64,000 nucleotides of DNA from CAZYFH01 sp965249175 (GTDB lineage: Bacteria > Acidobacteriota > Vicinamibacteria > Vicinamibacterales > UBA8438), in NCBI GenBank assembly GCA_965249175.1, contig OZ252227.1:5084001-5148000 (forward strand), written 5' to 3'. This document shows, piece after piece, positions 1 through 9,662 of this stretch. Both the position numbers and the translations under genes were made by a program. Numbering within the stretch: the first letter of the stretch is position 1; the number at the start of each line of letters is the position of its first letter. The notes beneath the pieces are model-generated. The model was not told where the DNA came from and made no database searches. It worked only from the letters and a program-made list of their open reading frames with translations.

Positions 1-248
1 CCGTGTGCCATTGCTTCTTCGGACGGTGTTGATCGTCGCGCAGGATCTGATCGATGACCCCCGTGAACGCATCCAGCTTCGGGCGGCATACCGGCTTCAC
101 GCGGCGATACCCGGGCGGCAGCCGGTAGCGCAGCATCTTGCGTACCGTCTCCCGCGCGACCCCGAAGCGCCGCGCCGCCGCCCGCTCGCTCAACCCCTCG
201 ACGTAGACGCTGCGCCGCACCTCCGCATAGAGCTCCACTCGATACATC
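1..248 (-). mobile_element. istA: IS21-type transposase IstA, N-terminal part (cut by window edge)
   Basis: The minus strand from an ATG at 248 encodes 82 residues running off the window. They include a helix-turn-helix stretch (LSERAAARRFGVARETVRKM) followed by a proline- and arginine-rich linker and 'KLDAFTGVIDQIL', which is the usual beginning of IstA, the DDE transposase of IS21-family elements. Upstream, at about 277-357, are short repeated GGTGGACCAC / GGTGTGGTTTTCCACC blocks like the multiple terminal repeats of IS21 ends. The catalytic domain and IstB lie outside the window, so intactness cannot be judged. Confidence 0.8.
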
Positions 249-356
249 CCTCCTGTGTTCCACAAAACACGTTCGGAATGCTGGGTGGACCACTCAAGCG
301 GTGTGGTTTTCCACCGCCCTCAGGCGGATTCCAACCGCCGATCTGTGGTCCATCCT

Positions 357-597
357 AGCTCCGCCGTTCTCATCAGGGCCCGATCGACGGGCTGGTAGCG
401 GCGATCAGCTAATAGGGCGGTGGTCCGCTAAGAGAACAGCTAGGAACGCAGAAGGACGCATCCCGGGCCGGATAGAAGTCCTTCGCGAGCTGAACGTAGA
501 GATCGCGGGGCCGCCGAGACCCGAACGCATTAATGCCGGATCGCCCGAGCTCGAAGGCTTCCGCAGCGTGAACTTGGACGTGTTGTGGAAGGGTTGG
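357..597. other. unassigned stretch between two insertion sequences
   Basis: No convincing gene is visible between the IS21 end and the IS1182-like element. Short open frames exist on both strands but none shows a recognisable domain or a good ribosome-binding site. A minus-strand frame at about 470-560 (DLYVQLAKDFYPARDAS) has protein-like composition and could be debris of a gene destroyed by the flanking insertions. I cannot name it. Confidence 0.3.
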
Positions 598-2004
598 CTA
601 GCAGCCCGTGGTAGAAGCACGGATTCGTGAATCGATGGGCATCTGTTCGTGCCACCCTGTCACACGGTCAACACGTGACGAATCTGGCTGATCTCGCGCG
701 TCTCGCGCCCAAGCGGGCGAGACGAGGGTCCAGAGCTGGCGAAGAGAGGCCATCAGGGCGTCGAACGCGGCCACCGCGCGGCCTTGGAGGCTCCGCGGTG
801 TGCCGACGCCCGTCAGCTGCCGCATGAGCAGCCCGAGATTGAAGCCGCACACCTGCACGAGCACACGCTTCAGGATGTTGGGATGGTGCCGCAGATGCAC
901 GCGGCGCAGCCGCCCGGTCTCGTAGAGATGCGCGTTGGGACGTTCGAGCAACTCGCCCCGCTGCCGCAACAACCGCTGCCCACCGGCGCCCCGAATCCGC
1001 CGGCGATTGGCAGAAACCGCGTCCCGGGCCGCGGCCTTGCCCTGCCAGTTCCGCCGCCCGCGATCCGGCTCCGAGACAGAACTGCGCTCGCCGAGGGCAG
1101 CGAAGACCACGATGGTCTCGTTGCTGTGATATCCCTTATCTCCTACGACCTCGGCGATGCCGGCTCCGGTGGGCAGGACCGCTTCGACCTGCTCGGCCGC
1201 CGTGATGAGCGTCTCGACCATCGTCGTCGTGTCGCCGTCATCAGCGTCCTGCACCGTCACGCCGACGATGGCGCCCGTGTCGAGGTCGACGACCTGCTCC
1301 GCGGTATGCGCCAGGTGCGTGCGGCCGTCCTTCATCTTCGTGATCTTCGCGTCCGGGTCGTGCGGGTGGGTCCAGTCGTCGTTGGACCCTTTCTTCTTCC
1401 GCTTCCGGTCGAACCGGGCCAGCTCGGCGCGCGTCGGCGTGGCGATGCCGGACGCCGCGGCGAGCCGGGTCAACCACGCCTCGTACGCCTCGCCTGTGTC
1501 CAGGCGCACAATGCTTCGCATCGCCGCGTTGGCCTCGAGCGTCGTCGCATCAATCCCAATCGTGCGCCGGTGCACGAGGTCAGCGTCCGCCAGTCGCTGC
1601 AACACCCAGGTGAAGACCGCCTGATGCGTTTCGACGTCAATCAGTCGGCGCGTGCGCGACAGCGTCGAATGATCCGGCGAGGCCTCATGCAGATCAAAGT
1701 CCAAGAAGTCCCGAATACTCAGCGAATCAGCGGCACGCCACGCGATCGCCCGCTCCGAGTCCAGCCCTTCGAAGTAGCCGAGCAGCAGCAACCGGAAATA
1801 GCGGCCCGGCGTCACACTGGGGCGACCGAGGCCCTCGGCATAGAACTTCGTGCACTGCGCCTCGACGAAGGTGTCGAAGCCCGCGTCGTCCAGTACACGA
1901 TTCAGCCGCTCATAGAAGGGATGCCCGGCGCTCTGCGGGAGATCCGCTGTCGCGATCCACATGGACCGTTGACGGTTGCGCTTCCGTTTCGTACCCATCG
2001 CCAT
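598..2004 (-). CDS. IS1182-like transposase (copy 1)
   Basis: A 468-residue DDE transposase. The N-terminal third contains the DUF772-type region seen in IS1182/IS5 transposases (YFRLLLLGYFEGLDSERAIA and DHSTLSRTRRLID). Candidate catalytic residues are the Asp in GIDATTLEANA, the Asp in VVGDKGYHSNE and the Glu in LLERPNAHL. The frame is intact. The stop codon TAG (598-600, read on the minus strand) is made by the flanking CTAG target duplication, so the element itself brings no stop. It starts at ATG 2004, about 65 bp inside the right end. Confidence 0.9.
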   Translation of the reverse strand: MAMGTKRKRNRQRSMWIATADLPQSAGHPFYERLNRVLDDAGFDTFVEAQCTKFYAEGLGRPSVTPGRYFRLLLLGYFEGLDSERAIAWRAADSLSIRDFLDFDLHEASPDHSTLSRTRRLIDVETHQAVFTWVLQRLADADLVHRRTIGIDATTLEANAAMRSIVRLDTGEAYEAWLTRLAAASGIATPTRAELARFDRKRKKKGSNDDWTHPHDPDAKITKMKDGRTHLAHTAEQVVDLDTGAIVGVTVQDADDGDTTTMVETLITAAEQVEAVLPTGAGIAEVVGDKGYHSNETIVVFAALGERSSVSEPDRGRRNWQGKAAARDAVSANRRRIRGAGGQRLLRQRGELLERPNAHLYETGRLRRVHLRHHPNILKRVLVQVCGFNLGLLMRQLTGVGTPRSLQGRAVAAFDALMASLRQLWTLVSPAWARDARDQPDSSRVDRVTGWHEQMPIDSRIRASTTGC

Positions 2005-2071
2005 ACGCCGAGTATAGGCACCGCGATCGATTCTGGCGATCGATCTAATTCAAGACTTTCACCACGGGCTG
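602..2071 (-). mobile_element. IS1182-like (IS5-superfamily) element, copy 1
   Basis: The element is bounded by terminal inverted repeats (CAGCCCGTGGT at the left, ACCACGGGCTG at the right) and flanked on both sides by CTAG (598-601 and 2072-2075), a 4-bp palindromic target duplication. It carries one transposase gene on the minus strand. It is clearly diverged in sequence from the two identical copies at 29405-30872 and 51108-52575. It inserted into or beside the end of the IS701-type element to its right. Confidence 0.85.
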
Positions 2072-3419
2072 CTAGGGTTCGACTTTGTCAGATCCGTAGC
2101 TGCACGGTTCGGAGTTCTCGATCCACTTCAGGTAGTGCGGGTGTTGAGCAAACAGGAGTCCGGTGAAAATCTCCTGCACGATCGCGCGAATCGCCGGGAA
2201 CGTCAAAAGGGGCACCGCTGGTCGGTCGCCTCCGCGCGCTGGAGATACGCGTGAGCGACGGCCGTCAAGACCACATGGTGTTCCCAGCCGGGATAGCTGC
2301 GCCCTTCGAAATGGTCGAGGCCGAGCTCGCCTTTGAGTTCTTGGTACTGCTGTTCGATCGCCCACCGTTGATGCGCCAGGCGCACGAGGGCCCGCCGCGC
2401 GGCCGTCGGTGGCAGGTGCACGAAGTAGTGCTTGATGCGGTGCGTGGGCCCGGGCTCCTCTTTGCAAAGCAGCCAGACCTCGGGCGCGAGGCGGCCGGCG
2501 CGCCATTCGGCTGCGGGGGTGACCCGGACGGCCGCAAAGCGCGCCGTGCGCAGCGGGTTGTTGCTGTTGCGCCAGCTCACGCGGCGCCACGCCGCAGGCG
2601 GCAGCTGCGTGGCCAGGCTGCGCACGGCCACCGGGGTGTCCCGCAGTGCTACGCGCGGACGTGTGCGGGGGCGGCCGGTCCCGCGGGACAGCCGCGGGCG
2701 GACGAGACGCGGCCGGGTGGCAAAGACGGTCAGATGCGACGAAATCCCCACGGCATACGGCAACTGCAGTCGATGCAGGGCGGTCCGAAACGCACTGACG
2801 TCGCCAAACTCCGCATCGGCGACGACCGCGGTGACGTCGAGGCCCGCGGCCCGCGCCCGACGCAGCAAGGTCAGTCCTTGGCGCCACTTCTCCTGAAAGC
2901 GGACGCGGGCCGGGATGTGCGCGTCGGCGCGCCGATCGGCCGTCAGCCAGACCTCGGGCACATACAGCAAGGCGCTCAGCATCCACGCGCGCGCCCCCGT
3001 CCACAACGCTGCCGTGACGGCGACTTGGCAGTTGGCGACCTTGCCCAGCGCCCCGCAATACTGCCGCGCCACCCCACCGAGTGCGCCCCCTGTTTCGGGA
3101 GCCCGGTCGAGTCGAGCAGGAACACGCCGCGGCGGTCGGGGAGCACCGCCAGTAGTTGGCGCCACACGCGCGCCGCGTCCCACGGCGCGTGGGTGATGAA
3201 GTGTTGGAACGCTTGATAGGTGACCGGCTCGGTGACCCGCGCCAGCATCGCCTGCATCGACTTGCGATCGCTGTCGCCGATCAGGCCTTGGACGTAGCTG
3301 CGCAGCGACACCAGCTGCGCGCGGTGCCCGAAGCAGGGTGTGAATTGTTCGAGCCACCGCACCAACCGACGGATGCGCGCAGTCGCAGACCGATCGACCA
3401 CCGCGTCGAACGGTAGCAA
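2072..3419 (-). pseudogene. IS701-family transposase, two frameshifts
   Basis: Three consecutive frame segments together give one IS701-type DDE transposase. The first (from a TTG at 3419) reads to GVFLLDSTGLPKQGAHSVG, with the Asp of FLLDS probably the first catalytic residue. The second carries RQYCGALGKVANCQVAV and ends near WAIEQQYQELKGELGLDHFEGRSYPG. The third supplies LTFPAIRAIVQEIFTGLLF. The breaks, near 3068 and 2212, both lie in short homopolymers (GGGG and CCCC) and each is repaired by adding one base. They could be real mutations or sequencing errors. Confidence 0.8.
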
Positions 3420-3500
3420 AAGCGAACAAAAAAGTACAATGTCCTCGAATCAGATCACTTGCAGATTGTCGAACGTTCTCGTCGATCTGACAAAGTCGAA
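2078..3500 (-). mobile_element. IS701-type element with matching terminal repeats
   Basis: Both ends carry the same 17-bp inverted repeat: TTCGACTTTGTCAGATC at 2078-2094 and its complement at 3484-3500. The 1.42 kb length fits the IS701 family. The transposase inside is frameshifted twice, so the element is probably not autonomous. It separates an IS256-type remnant (to 3503) from the IS1182-like copy 1. No clean 4-bp target duplication is visible. Confidence 0.75.
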
Positions 3501-3502
3501 AG

Positions 3503-3997
3503 TCAATGCGACGTAGCGGCGAGAGACCGCACTCTTCGACGTCGACCGCTCCGCGATCTCGCCCGGCAGCGTCTCAAGGCTCCGAGCCTACTTCCGCGTC
3601 GAGATCCCACAGGCCACGGCGGGCAACGTGCGCGCGTCCAGCGGGTCTCGGTGCGCGGCGAAGGTGAAGCTCGGCAGCTCGAGCTCCTGCCCAGCCTGGC
3701 TCCGGACGCGCGGGCGCGACATCGGGATCCGACGCCCGCCCAGCGTGACCTCGCTTGGCGTTGTGCCGCGCGACCCGCCCGTCGTTCGGGATTGCGTTTC
3801 CAGCGAGGACCACACAGATCCTCGCGGTCCTGCTCCATCATCGCGTCCAACACTTGCTGGCCGGCCCGGACGCACAACTCGAAAAATGAGCGCTCGATGC
3901 TCGCAACCGCGCCCAACAGCGGGAGCGGAATCTCCACGGCGGCTGTCGGCCGTTCCACAGCTTGGCGATGGCGGGACTTCTTGGCATGCTTCGTCAT
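3503..3997 (-). pseudogene. IS256-type transposase, N-terminal remnant
   Basis: From ATG 3997, preceded by an AGGAG-like site, the minus strand encodes MTKHAKKSRHRQAVERP and then ASIERSFFELCVRAGQQVLD, followed in another frame by ELPSFTFAAHRDPLDARTL and CGISTRKxARSLETLPG. This is the N-terminal half of an IS256/Mutator-type transposase. At least one frameshift and one in-frame TAG (where a Tyr is expected) are present, and the gene is cut at the end of the IS701-type element at 3500. The catalytic half is missing. Confidence 0.65.
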
Positions 3998-4061
3998 GGC
4001 GGTGGCTCCTTCTTGTTTTGGTTGCCCCCTCCGTACCACACGAAGGGCGAAGAGGCCGCCG

Positions 4062-4425
4062 CTCTATTTCTTCGGAAGATCAACAGATTCTGGGGCAATC
4101 CCACCTCTACGCCGGCTGGGAGCTGCACGTGATCCTCGACAATCTGAACACCCACATGCCCAAGCGGGACCAGTGGCTCCGGCGGCACCCCAACGTCCAC
4201 TTCCACTACATCCCAACCTACGGCTCGTGGCTGAACCAAGTTGAAATCTGGTTCAGCATCCTGACCCGCAGGGCCCTCGCCGGCGCGAGCTTTACGTCCC
4301 CTAGAGAGGTGCGGGATGCGACGCTTTTGTCACCGCCTACAATCCCAAGGCGACGCCGTTCGAGTGGACAAAGGAGATCGTGCACCCTACGCGCCCATCC
4401 AATAGTTACGCGAACTTGCGCAATT
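4062..4425 (+). pseudogene. IS630-family transposase, C-terminal remnant
   Basis: The plus strand reads WELHVILDNLNTHMPKRDQW and then SWLNQVEIWFSILTRRALAG, the second Asp and the Glu of the IS630 catalytic triad. The C-terminal end (DAFVTAYNPKATPFEWTKEI, stop at 4423-4425) follows in a shifted frame after a small deletion near 4316. The first catalytic Asp and the whole N-terminus are absent. The fragment abuts the broken glycosyltransferase to its right. Confidence 0.75.
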
Positions 4426-4439
4426 AGGCACGGCTTCGC

Positions 4440-5403
4440 GGAGGCGCGCGGGCAGATCTTGATGATCCTCGATGCAAATCTCACCGTGCCGCCTGAATCT
4501 TTGCCCAAGTTCTACCGCGCCCTCGTCTCCGGAAAGGGAGACTTTATCGGTTCCTCACACAAACGTGTGCACGATTCATCCCCCAGCAGGTCATCCACGC
4601 CGTGGAAAGAGGCTGCGGATGTGCTCGTGCCCGCGAATCAGCGGTGAAGTCGTCTATCGCTCAGTCGACGGCCGCCTGCCCGGGCCCCGCTTTTGGTGGG
4701 GGCCTGCTCGACGGCACCCGGTCTCACCTCAAGGTGTTGAGGCGCTGGCATTTACAGGGCAACGAACCATCAACACTCGTGGAACGCGGCCTGGACTTTC
4801 GCCGACGTTTCACCGCTGGGCCGAACCCTCGCTGACTGTTCAGCCCCCTGGAACTGGCAGGCCCTTCGCGATTTCCGCCGTGTACCGTGGGCCGGACTTT
4901 CCGAGAGCCTGCAGTTCCTCTCCAGATACAGACGGTGTACTCCAGCCACGTAAGTCGATGACAATGCTTGACTTATTAGCCGTGGAACCGGCCGAAGCTG
5001 CACCGATCCCTGAGAGGAACCACTTTGTCAACGGGACACGGATGGTCTATCCGTTGGAGGAGGGGGCGATGCGATTCTTGAACTCTCTCGCGAACCGAAG
5101 CTTCGCCTCGGTGTTCTCACGGTTGCTGAACCAGCGCCTCACCGACACCCTGTGCGGCACCAAGGTCTTGCGTCGAGACACTACGATCAGATTGTCGCGA
5201 ATCGCGCTTACTTCGGTGACTTCGATCCATTCGTCGACTTCGACCTGATCTTTGGCGCTTCGAAGCTCAATCTGAAGATTGTAGAAGTCCCGATCCGCTA
5301 TGCGGACCGACGCTATGGAGAAACCCAGATGGCGCGTTTCGAGCACGGGTGGTTGCTCGCACGGATGGTGCTGTTGGCCTACCGGAAATTGAAGGTGTTC
5401 TGA
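4440..5403 (+). pseudogene. GT2-family glycosyltransferase, truncated, split and frameshifted
   Basis: Two pieces of one GT2 (dolichol-phosphate-mannose-synthase-like) enzyme are visible. The first (about 4440-4556) reads ILMILDANLTVPPESLPKFY and GKGDFI. The second (5026-5403) reads NGTRMVYPLEEGAMRFLNSL, LTDTLCGTKVLRR and, after a frameshift near 5170, NRAYFGDFDPFVDFDLIFGA to a stop at 5401-5403. About 470 bp of foreign sequence lies between them, starting and ending at ACTTTATC / ACTTTGTC. The N-terminus is lost to the IS630 remnant. This was presumably a polysaccharide gene. Confidence 0.7.
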
Positions 5404-5411
5404 TTTGGTAG

Positions 5412-6137
5412 ATGCTCGACCTCACCCAGCATGGGATCGAATGGCGCCGCAAGCCGGTTTTGCGCGAGGTCTATCATGACCTCTATAGACGCATGGCGGC
5501 TTGCTGCGTCGACGGTCCGACCCTGGAGATCGGTGCCGGTTCCGGCATCTTCAAGGAGTTCTTCCCCGGCGTCGTCGCCAGCGACCTGCTTCCATGTCCT
5601 TGGCTGGACGTGGTCGCCGATGCACAGGCGCTGCCCTTCAGTGATGAAAGCTCCGCCACATTGTGAGGTTCGACGTAATGCATCACATTGAGCGGCCCCG
5701 TCGCTTCTTCGCCGAAGTCCGGCGCCTGCTCGGTCCGGGGGGACGGCTCGTTGCGGTCGAGCCAGCGATCACGCCAGTCTCCCTGGGTTGCGTACAAGTT
5801 TTTTCATTCCGAGCCCATTCTGTTGGGGCAGGATCCTCTCGTCGACGGGCCTCCCGCGATCAGCCGCGATGCGTTCGACGCCAATCAGGCGATACCAAGT
5901 TTGCTCTTTTACCGCTATCGGGAGAGGTCTCGACGCTCTTCCCCGGAGCTCGTGATCGAGACGCTCGACCGGGTTGAGCTTGCTCACGTATCGGCTTTCG
6001 GGTGGATTCCGGCGCTCGAGCCTCATTCCGGGTAGGCGGTCGAGCCGACGCTGCGCTTCGAGCGGCCATCGATTCCGTGGCTCGGGCCGCTGGCGGCGTT
6101 CCGATCGCTGATCGTGCTCAGGCGGACGACGCCCTAG
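5412..6137 (+). pseudogene. SAM-dependent methyltransferase, several frameshifts
   Basis: Reading across frames gives a class I methyltransferase of about 240 residues. It starts at ATG 5412, has the SAM-binding motif TLEIGAGSGIFKEFF, then DVVADAQALPFSDES, then (new frame) DVMHHIERPRRFFAEVRRLL and GPGGRLVAVEPA, then (third frame) GPPAISRDAFDANQAIPSLL, and a last frame ending AFRSLIVLRRTTP at 6135-6137. At least three frameshifts make it a pseudogene unless the sequence is wrong. It lies 8 bp behind the broken glycosyltransferase and was probably in the same operon. Confidence 0.75.
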
Positions 6138-6228
6138 CCTGGGAATTGCACCGGTGCCACGTGGGCGACAGGGTGGGTGACCGCGTATTGACGTGTCACC
6201 GCCCACAAAGGAGACGTGCATAGGCCAC

Positions 6229-7197
6229 TCAGGACAGATTCTTCAGTCGATCGATATCGGCGTCGACCATCATCTTAACGAGCCCCTCGAAGTCGACGCT
6301 CGGTTCCCAGCCAAGCTCGGCGTTCGCCTTCGCGGGGTTGCCGATGAGATGTTCGACCTCGGCGGGACGGAGAAGCGCGGGGTCGGTCTTCACGCGGCGC
6401 TCCCAGTCAAGCCCCGCGTGACCAAACGCGGTCTTCACCAGGTCGCGCACGGAGTGGCTGACGCCGGTCGCGATCACATAGTCGGCGGCGGCCTCCCGCT
6501 GCAACATCAGCCACATCGCCCGAACGTAGTCGCCGGCGAATCCCCAGTCCCGGTGTGCATCGAGATTGCCGAGCGACAACGAATCGGCGAGGCCGAGTTT
6601 GATGCGCGCGACGCCGTCGGTGACCCTACGAGTGACGAACTCGAGGCCGCGGCGCGGCGACTCATGATTGAACAGGATGCCGGACACCGCGAACAGGTCG
6701 TAGCTCTCGCGGTAATTCACGGTGATGTAGTGGGCAAACACCTTGGATACGCCGTACGGGCTCCGCGGGTAGAACGGCGTGAGCTCGGTCTGGGGTGTCT
6801 CACGCACCTTGCCAAACATCTCGCTCGACGAGGCTTGGTAGACCTTGATCGAGGTATCAACCTGCCGGATCGCCTCCATGACGCGGGTCACGCCCTGAGC
6901 GTTGAATTCCCCGGTGAGCATCGGCTGATCCCACGACGCCGGTACGAACGACATCGCGGCGAGGTTGTAGAACTCGTCCGGCCTCACGTCGTCGATGACA
7001 CGTATCAGCGACAGCTGGTCGAGCAGGTCGGCTGGTCGAAGCTCCACACGGTCCGTGAGGTGCTCGATACGCCAATGATTGGATGCGCTCAGGCGTCGTA
7101 CGATACCGACGACCTCGTATCCATTCGCGAGCAGCAACTCGGCGAGATACGACCCGTCCTGGCCGGTAATGCCCGTAATAATCGCGCGTTTCGACAT
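6229..7197 (-). CDS. gmd: GDP-mannose 4,6-dehydratase
   Basis: Converts GDP-D-mannose to GDP-4-keto-6-deoxy-D-mannose, the precursor of fucose, rhamnose or perosamine sugars in surface polysaccharides. It is an extended short-chain dehydrogenase of about 322 residues. The NADP-binding motif GITGQDG is at residues 9-15, the catalytic Ser/Thr region in SSSEMFG (123-129), and the Tyr-Lys pair in YGVSK (Tyr148, Lys152). NHESPRRG is the usual Gmd signature for the substrate pocket. ATG 7197 is chosen because the protein then begins MSKRAIITGITGQDG; a start 12 bases upstream would overlap the preceding gene. That gene, a sugar-nucleotide dehydrogenase, ends 1 base before this start, so the two form one operon. 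Confidence 0.92.
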   Translation of the reverse strand: MSKRAIITGITGQDGSYLAELLLANGYEVVGIVRRLSASNHWRIEHLTDRVELRPADLLDQLSLIRVIDDVRPDEFYNLAAMSFVPASWDQPMLTGEFNAQGVTRVMEAIRQVDTSIKVYQASSSEMFGKVRETPQTELTPFYPRSPYGVSKVFAHYITVNYRESYDLFAVSGILFNHESPRRGLEFVTRRVTDGVARIKLGLADSLSLGNLDAHRDWGFAGDYVRAMWLMLQREAAADYVIATGVSHSVRDLVKTAFGHAGLDWERRVKTDPALLRPAEVEHLIGNPAKANAELGWEPSVDFEGLVKMMVDADIDRLKNLS

Positions 7198-7198
7198 A

Positions 7199-8497
7199 CT
7201 AGAGTCCAAAGATGTTGTCGGCGTTCATGTCGCGGAGCACGTTGCGTGTGTCGACGACAACCGGCGCCGACCGAACGATTGCTGCGTAATCGAAGTCATG
7301 ATGGTCGGCTATTATGACCGCGGCGTCGATCCCGTCCGTTAACGCCTGCTCAGACGAAACCGCCTCGAGCGACAAGCGGCCTTCTCGCACGGCTGGAACG
7401 AACGGATCGCTATAGGTCACGACGGCACCGCGCTTGAGCAGCAGCTCCGCAATGTCGAGAGCGGGCGATTCGCGCGTGTCGCCGACATTCGGCTTGTAGG
7501 CAACACCGAAGAGATGGACCCGCGACCCTTGCACTGCGCGAGTGGCTATTCAGCGCTTCGGCGACACGTTCGACGACGTAACGCGGCATGCCGGCGTTAA
7601 TGTGTCCAGCGAGCTCGATGAAACGGCTCTCGAATCCGCTTTGGCGCGCCTTCCAGGCGAGATAGAAGGGGTCGACCGGGATGCAATGTCCGCCGAGCCC
7701 GGGTCCAGGGTAGAAGGGCATAAAGCCGAACGGCTTGGTCTTGGCGGCGTCGATCACCTCCCAGACGTTCACATCGAGGTCGCGACACATCAGTGCCAAC
7801 TCGTTGACCAGGCCGATATTGACCGCCCGGAACCTGTTCTCGAGCAACTTGACCATTTCGGCAACGCGCGGTGACGAGACCGGCACGACGCTTTCGACGA
7901 TGAGCCCGTAGAGCGCCGCCGCCAGCTCCGTGGAGCGGGCGTCGACGCCGCCGACGACCTTCGGGATATTGCGCGTCGTCCATTCGGCGTTCCCGGATCG
8001 ACGCGCTCCGGCGAGAAGGCGGGAAAAAAGTCAACACCGATACGCAGACCGCGCTCCTCGAGCCGTGGCTGGACGACCTCGTTGACGGTCCCCGGATAGG
8101 TTGTCGATTCGAGGATGACCAGCTGACCCGTTCTGAGGTGCGTGGCGATCTGGTCGACAGCCGCAACGACAAACGAAAGATCCGGATCTTTGGTCTTTCG
8201 CAGCGGGGTCGGCACGCAGATGTTGATCGTGTCGACGTCGGTGAGTGCTGCGAAGTCGGTCGTGGCTCTCAGCGCACCGGCATCGACGACGGACTTCAGG
8301 TCGTCGGTTGCAACGTCGGCAATGTACGATTCGCCACGGTTGATGCCGTCGACCTTGGAGCGGTCGATATCGAACCCGACGGCGCGGACGCCCGCTTTCG
8401 CGAACTCGACGACGAGCGGGAGCCCGACATACCCAAGCCCGATCACGCCGACACGCGCGCTTTTTGATCTGATCTTGTGGAGTAACGCTGCCGTCAC
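7199..8497 (-). pseudogene. UDP-N-acetyl-sugar 6-dehydrogenase (WecC/WbpA/TviB type), two frameshifts
   Basis: Three frame segments make one nucleotide-sugar dehydrogenase of about 430 residues. The first, from GTG 8497, has the NAD site RVGVIGLGYVGLPLVVEFAK and LVILESTTYPGTVNEVV. The second has KLLENRFRAVNIGLVNEL, PFYPGPGLGGHCIPVDP (the catalytic Cys region) and NAGMPRYVVERV. The third has LFGVAYKPNVGDTRESPAL. Breaks lie near 8000 (one G missing in CCGGGAACG) and near 7537 (two bases missing). The two frameshifts inactivate it unless they are base-calling errors. It is immediately upstream of gmd. Confidence 0.85.
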
Positions 8498-8549
8498 GGG
8501 GTGAGAGTATGACGGATTGGCCGTGCGTGGCACAATCTGCCGATACGAC

Positions 8550-9662
8550 ATGACGGACACCGGTGAAACGGTCGATGTTGCGATCATCGGCGCCGGGGTG
8601 GTGGGACTTGCGGCGGCGTGCGCCATCGCCGAGCGTGACCACACGACGTGCGTCGTCGAGAGTGAGGCGCGTCCCGGGCTGGCCGGGAGCACCCACAACA
8701 GCGGCGTCATCCACGCCGGGATCTACTACCCAACCGATTCGTGCAAAGCGACGCTCTGCGTCGAAGGACGGGCGCGCCTCTACGCCTTCTGCCGCGCGCA
8801 CGATGTCCCGCACGAGCGATGCGGCAAGCTCATTGTGGCGAGCGAGACGGCGGACCTGGTGCGCCTCGAGACGCTGGCGGCCCGTGGGCACGCCAATGGC
8901 GTCGACGACCTCGACGTGGTCGACCGTGCCTTCATCCGCGACCGTGAGCCGCACATCGACGCCGTGGCGGCCATCTGGTCACCGTCGACCGGCATCGTGG
9001 AGGGCGAGACACTGGTTCGCACCCTCGTCCAACGCGCGATTGCCCACGACGTCGCGCTGCTCCTGGGCACGAGGCTCGAACGCGGCGCCGGCGAGGGGAA
9101 GGTCATCACGATCGAGACAGGACGCGAAACGTTCCGGGCGCGCGCCGTCGTCAACGCCGCCGGCCTGTACGCCGACGACGTGTCGGCAGCGCTCGGCGGC
9201 GAGACGTTCACCATCTACCCGGTCCGAGGCGACTGCGCCGAGCTCGTGCCGAGCGCGCGCCATCTCGTCCGGGGGCTCGTCTATCCGCTCCCAGAGCCGA
9301 ACGGCCACGGGCTCGGCGTGCACCTCACGCGCACAACCTGGGGAACCGTGACCCTCGGTCCGACCGCGCGCTACCAAGTGAGTAAGGACGACTACGAGTC
9401 TGACCGAGAGTCGCTGGAGGCATTCCACACGGCGGCGCGCCGTCTCTTGCCGATGCTGTCGCTCGAGCAGCTGCGGGCGGGTGGAAGCGGCATCCGGGCG
9501 CGCGGCGAGCCAGCCGACCGACCATTCTCGGACTTCCGGATCGGCCGTGACGCGCGGGTCCCACGGCTTGTCCACGCGGCGGCGATCGATTCGCCAGGAT
9601 TGACGGCGGCGCTGGCCATCGCCGAGCGCCTCGCTGATCTCGTCGACGAGACCCTCAGCTAG
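8550..9662 (+). CDS. FAD-dependent oxidoreductase, L-2-hydroxyglutarate oxidase type
   Basis: An intact 370-residue protein of the DAO/LhgO group. The N-terminal dinucleotide-binding fold is VDVAIIGAGVVGLAAACAIA, followed by GSTHNSGVIHAGIYYP, the LhgO-like signature, and a C-terminal FAD-contact region DFRIGRDARVPRLVHAAAID. Such enzymes oxidise 2-hydroxy acids such as L-2-hydroxyglutarate using FAD. ATG 8550 is preferred over an upstream TTG (8517) because it places the Rossmann motif at the normal distance. It is divergent from the dehydrogenase pseudogene and overlaps the decayed rfbD copy by 8 bases at its 3' end. Its substrate here is not shown by context. Confidence 0.8.
   Translation: MTDTGETVDVAIIGAGVVGLAAACAIAERDHTTCVVESEARPGLAGSTHNSGVIHAGIYYPTDSCKATLCVEGRARLYAFCRAHDVPHERCGKLIVASETADLVRLETLAARGHANGVDDLDVVDRAFIRDREPHIDAVAAIWSPSTGIVEGETLVRTLVQRAIAHDVALLLGTRLERGAGEGKVITIETGRETFRARAVVNAAGLYADDVSAALGGETFTIYPVRGDCAELVPSARHLVRGLVYPLPEPNGHGLGVHLTRTTWGTVTLGPTARYQVSKDDYESDRESLEAFHTAARRLLPMLSLEQLRAGGSGIRARGEPADRPFSDFRIGRDARVPRLVHAAAIDSPGLTAALAIAERLADLVDETLS

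Noticed and set aside
784..2166. Plus-strand open frame of 460 codons over IS1182-like copy 1
   Set aside because: Antisense shadow of the transposase; GC-rich DNA leaves long open frames opposite real genes.
4557..5025. A new gene in the stretch that splits the GT2 gene
   Set aside because: The open frames there are short, overlapping and without motifs or ribosome-binding sites; it looks like inserted debris.
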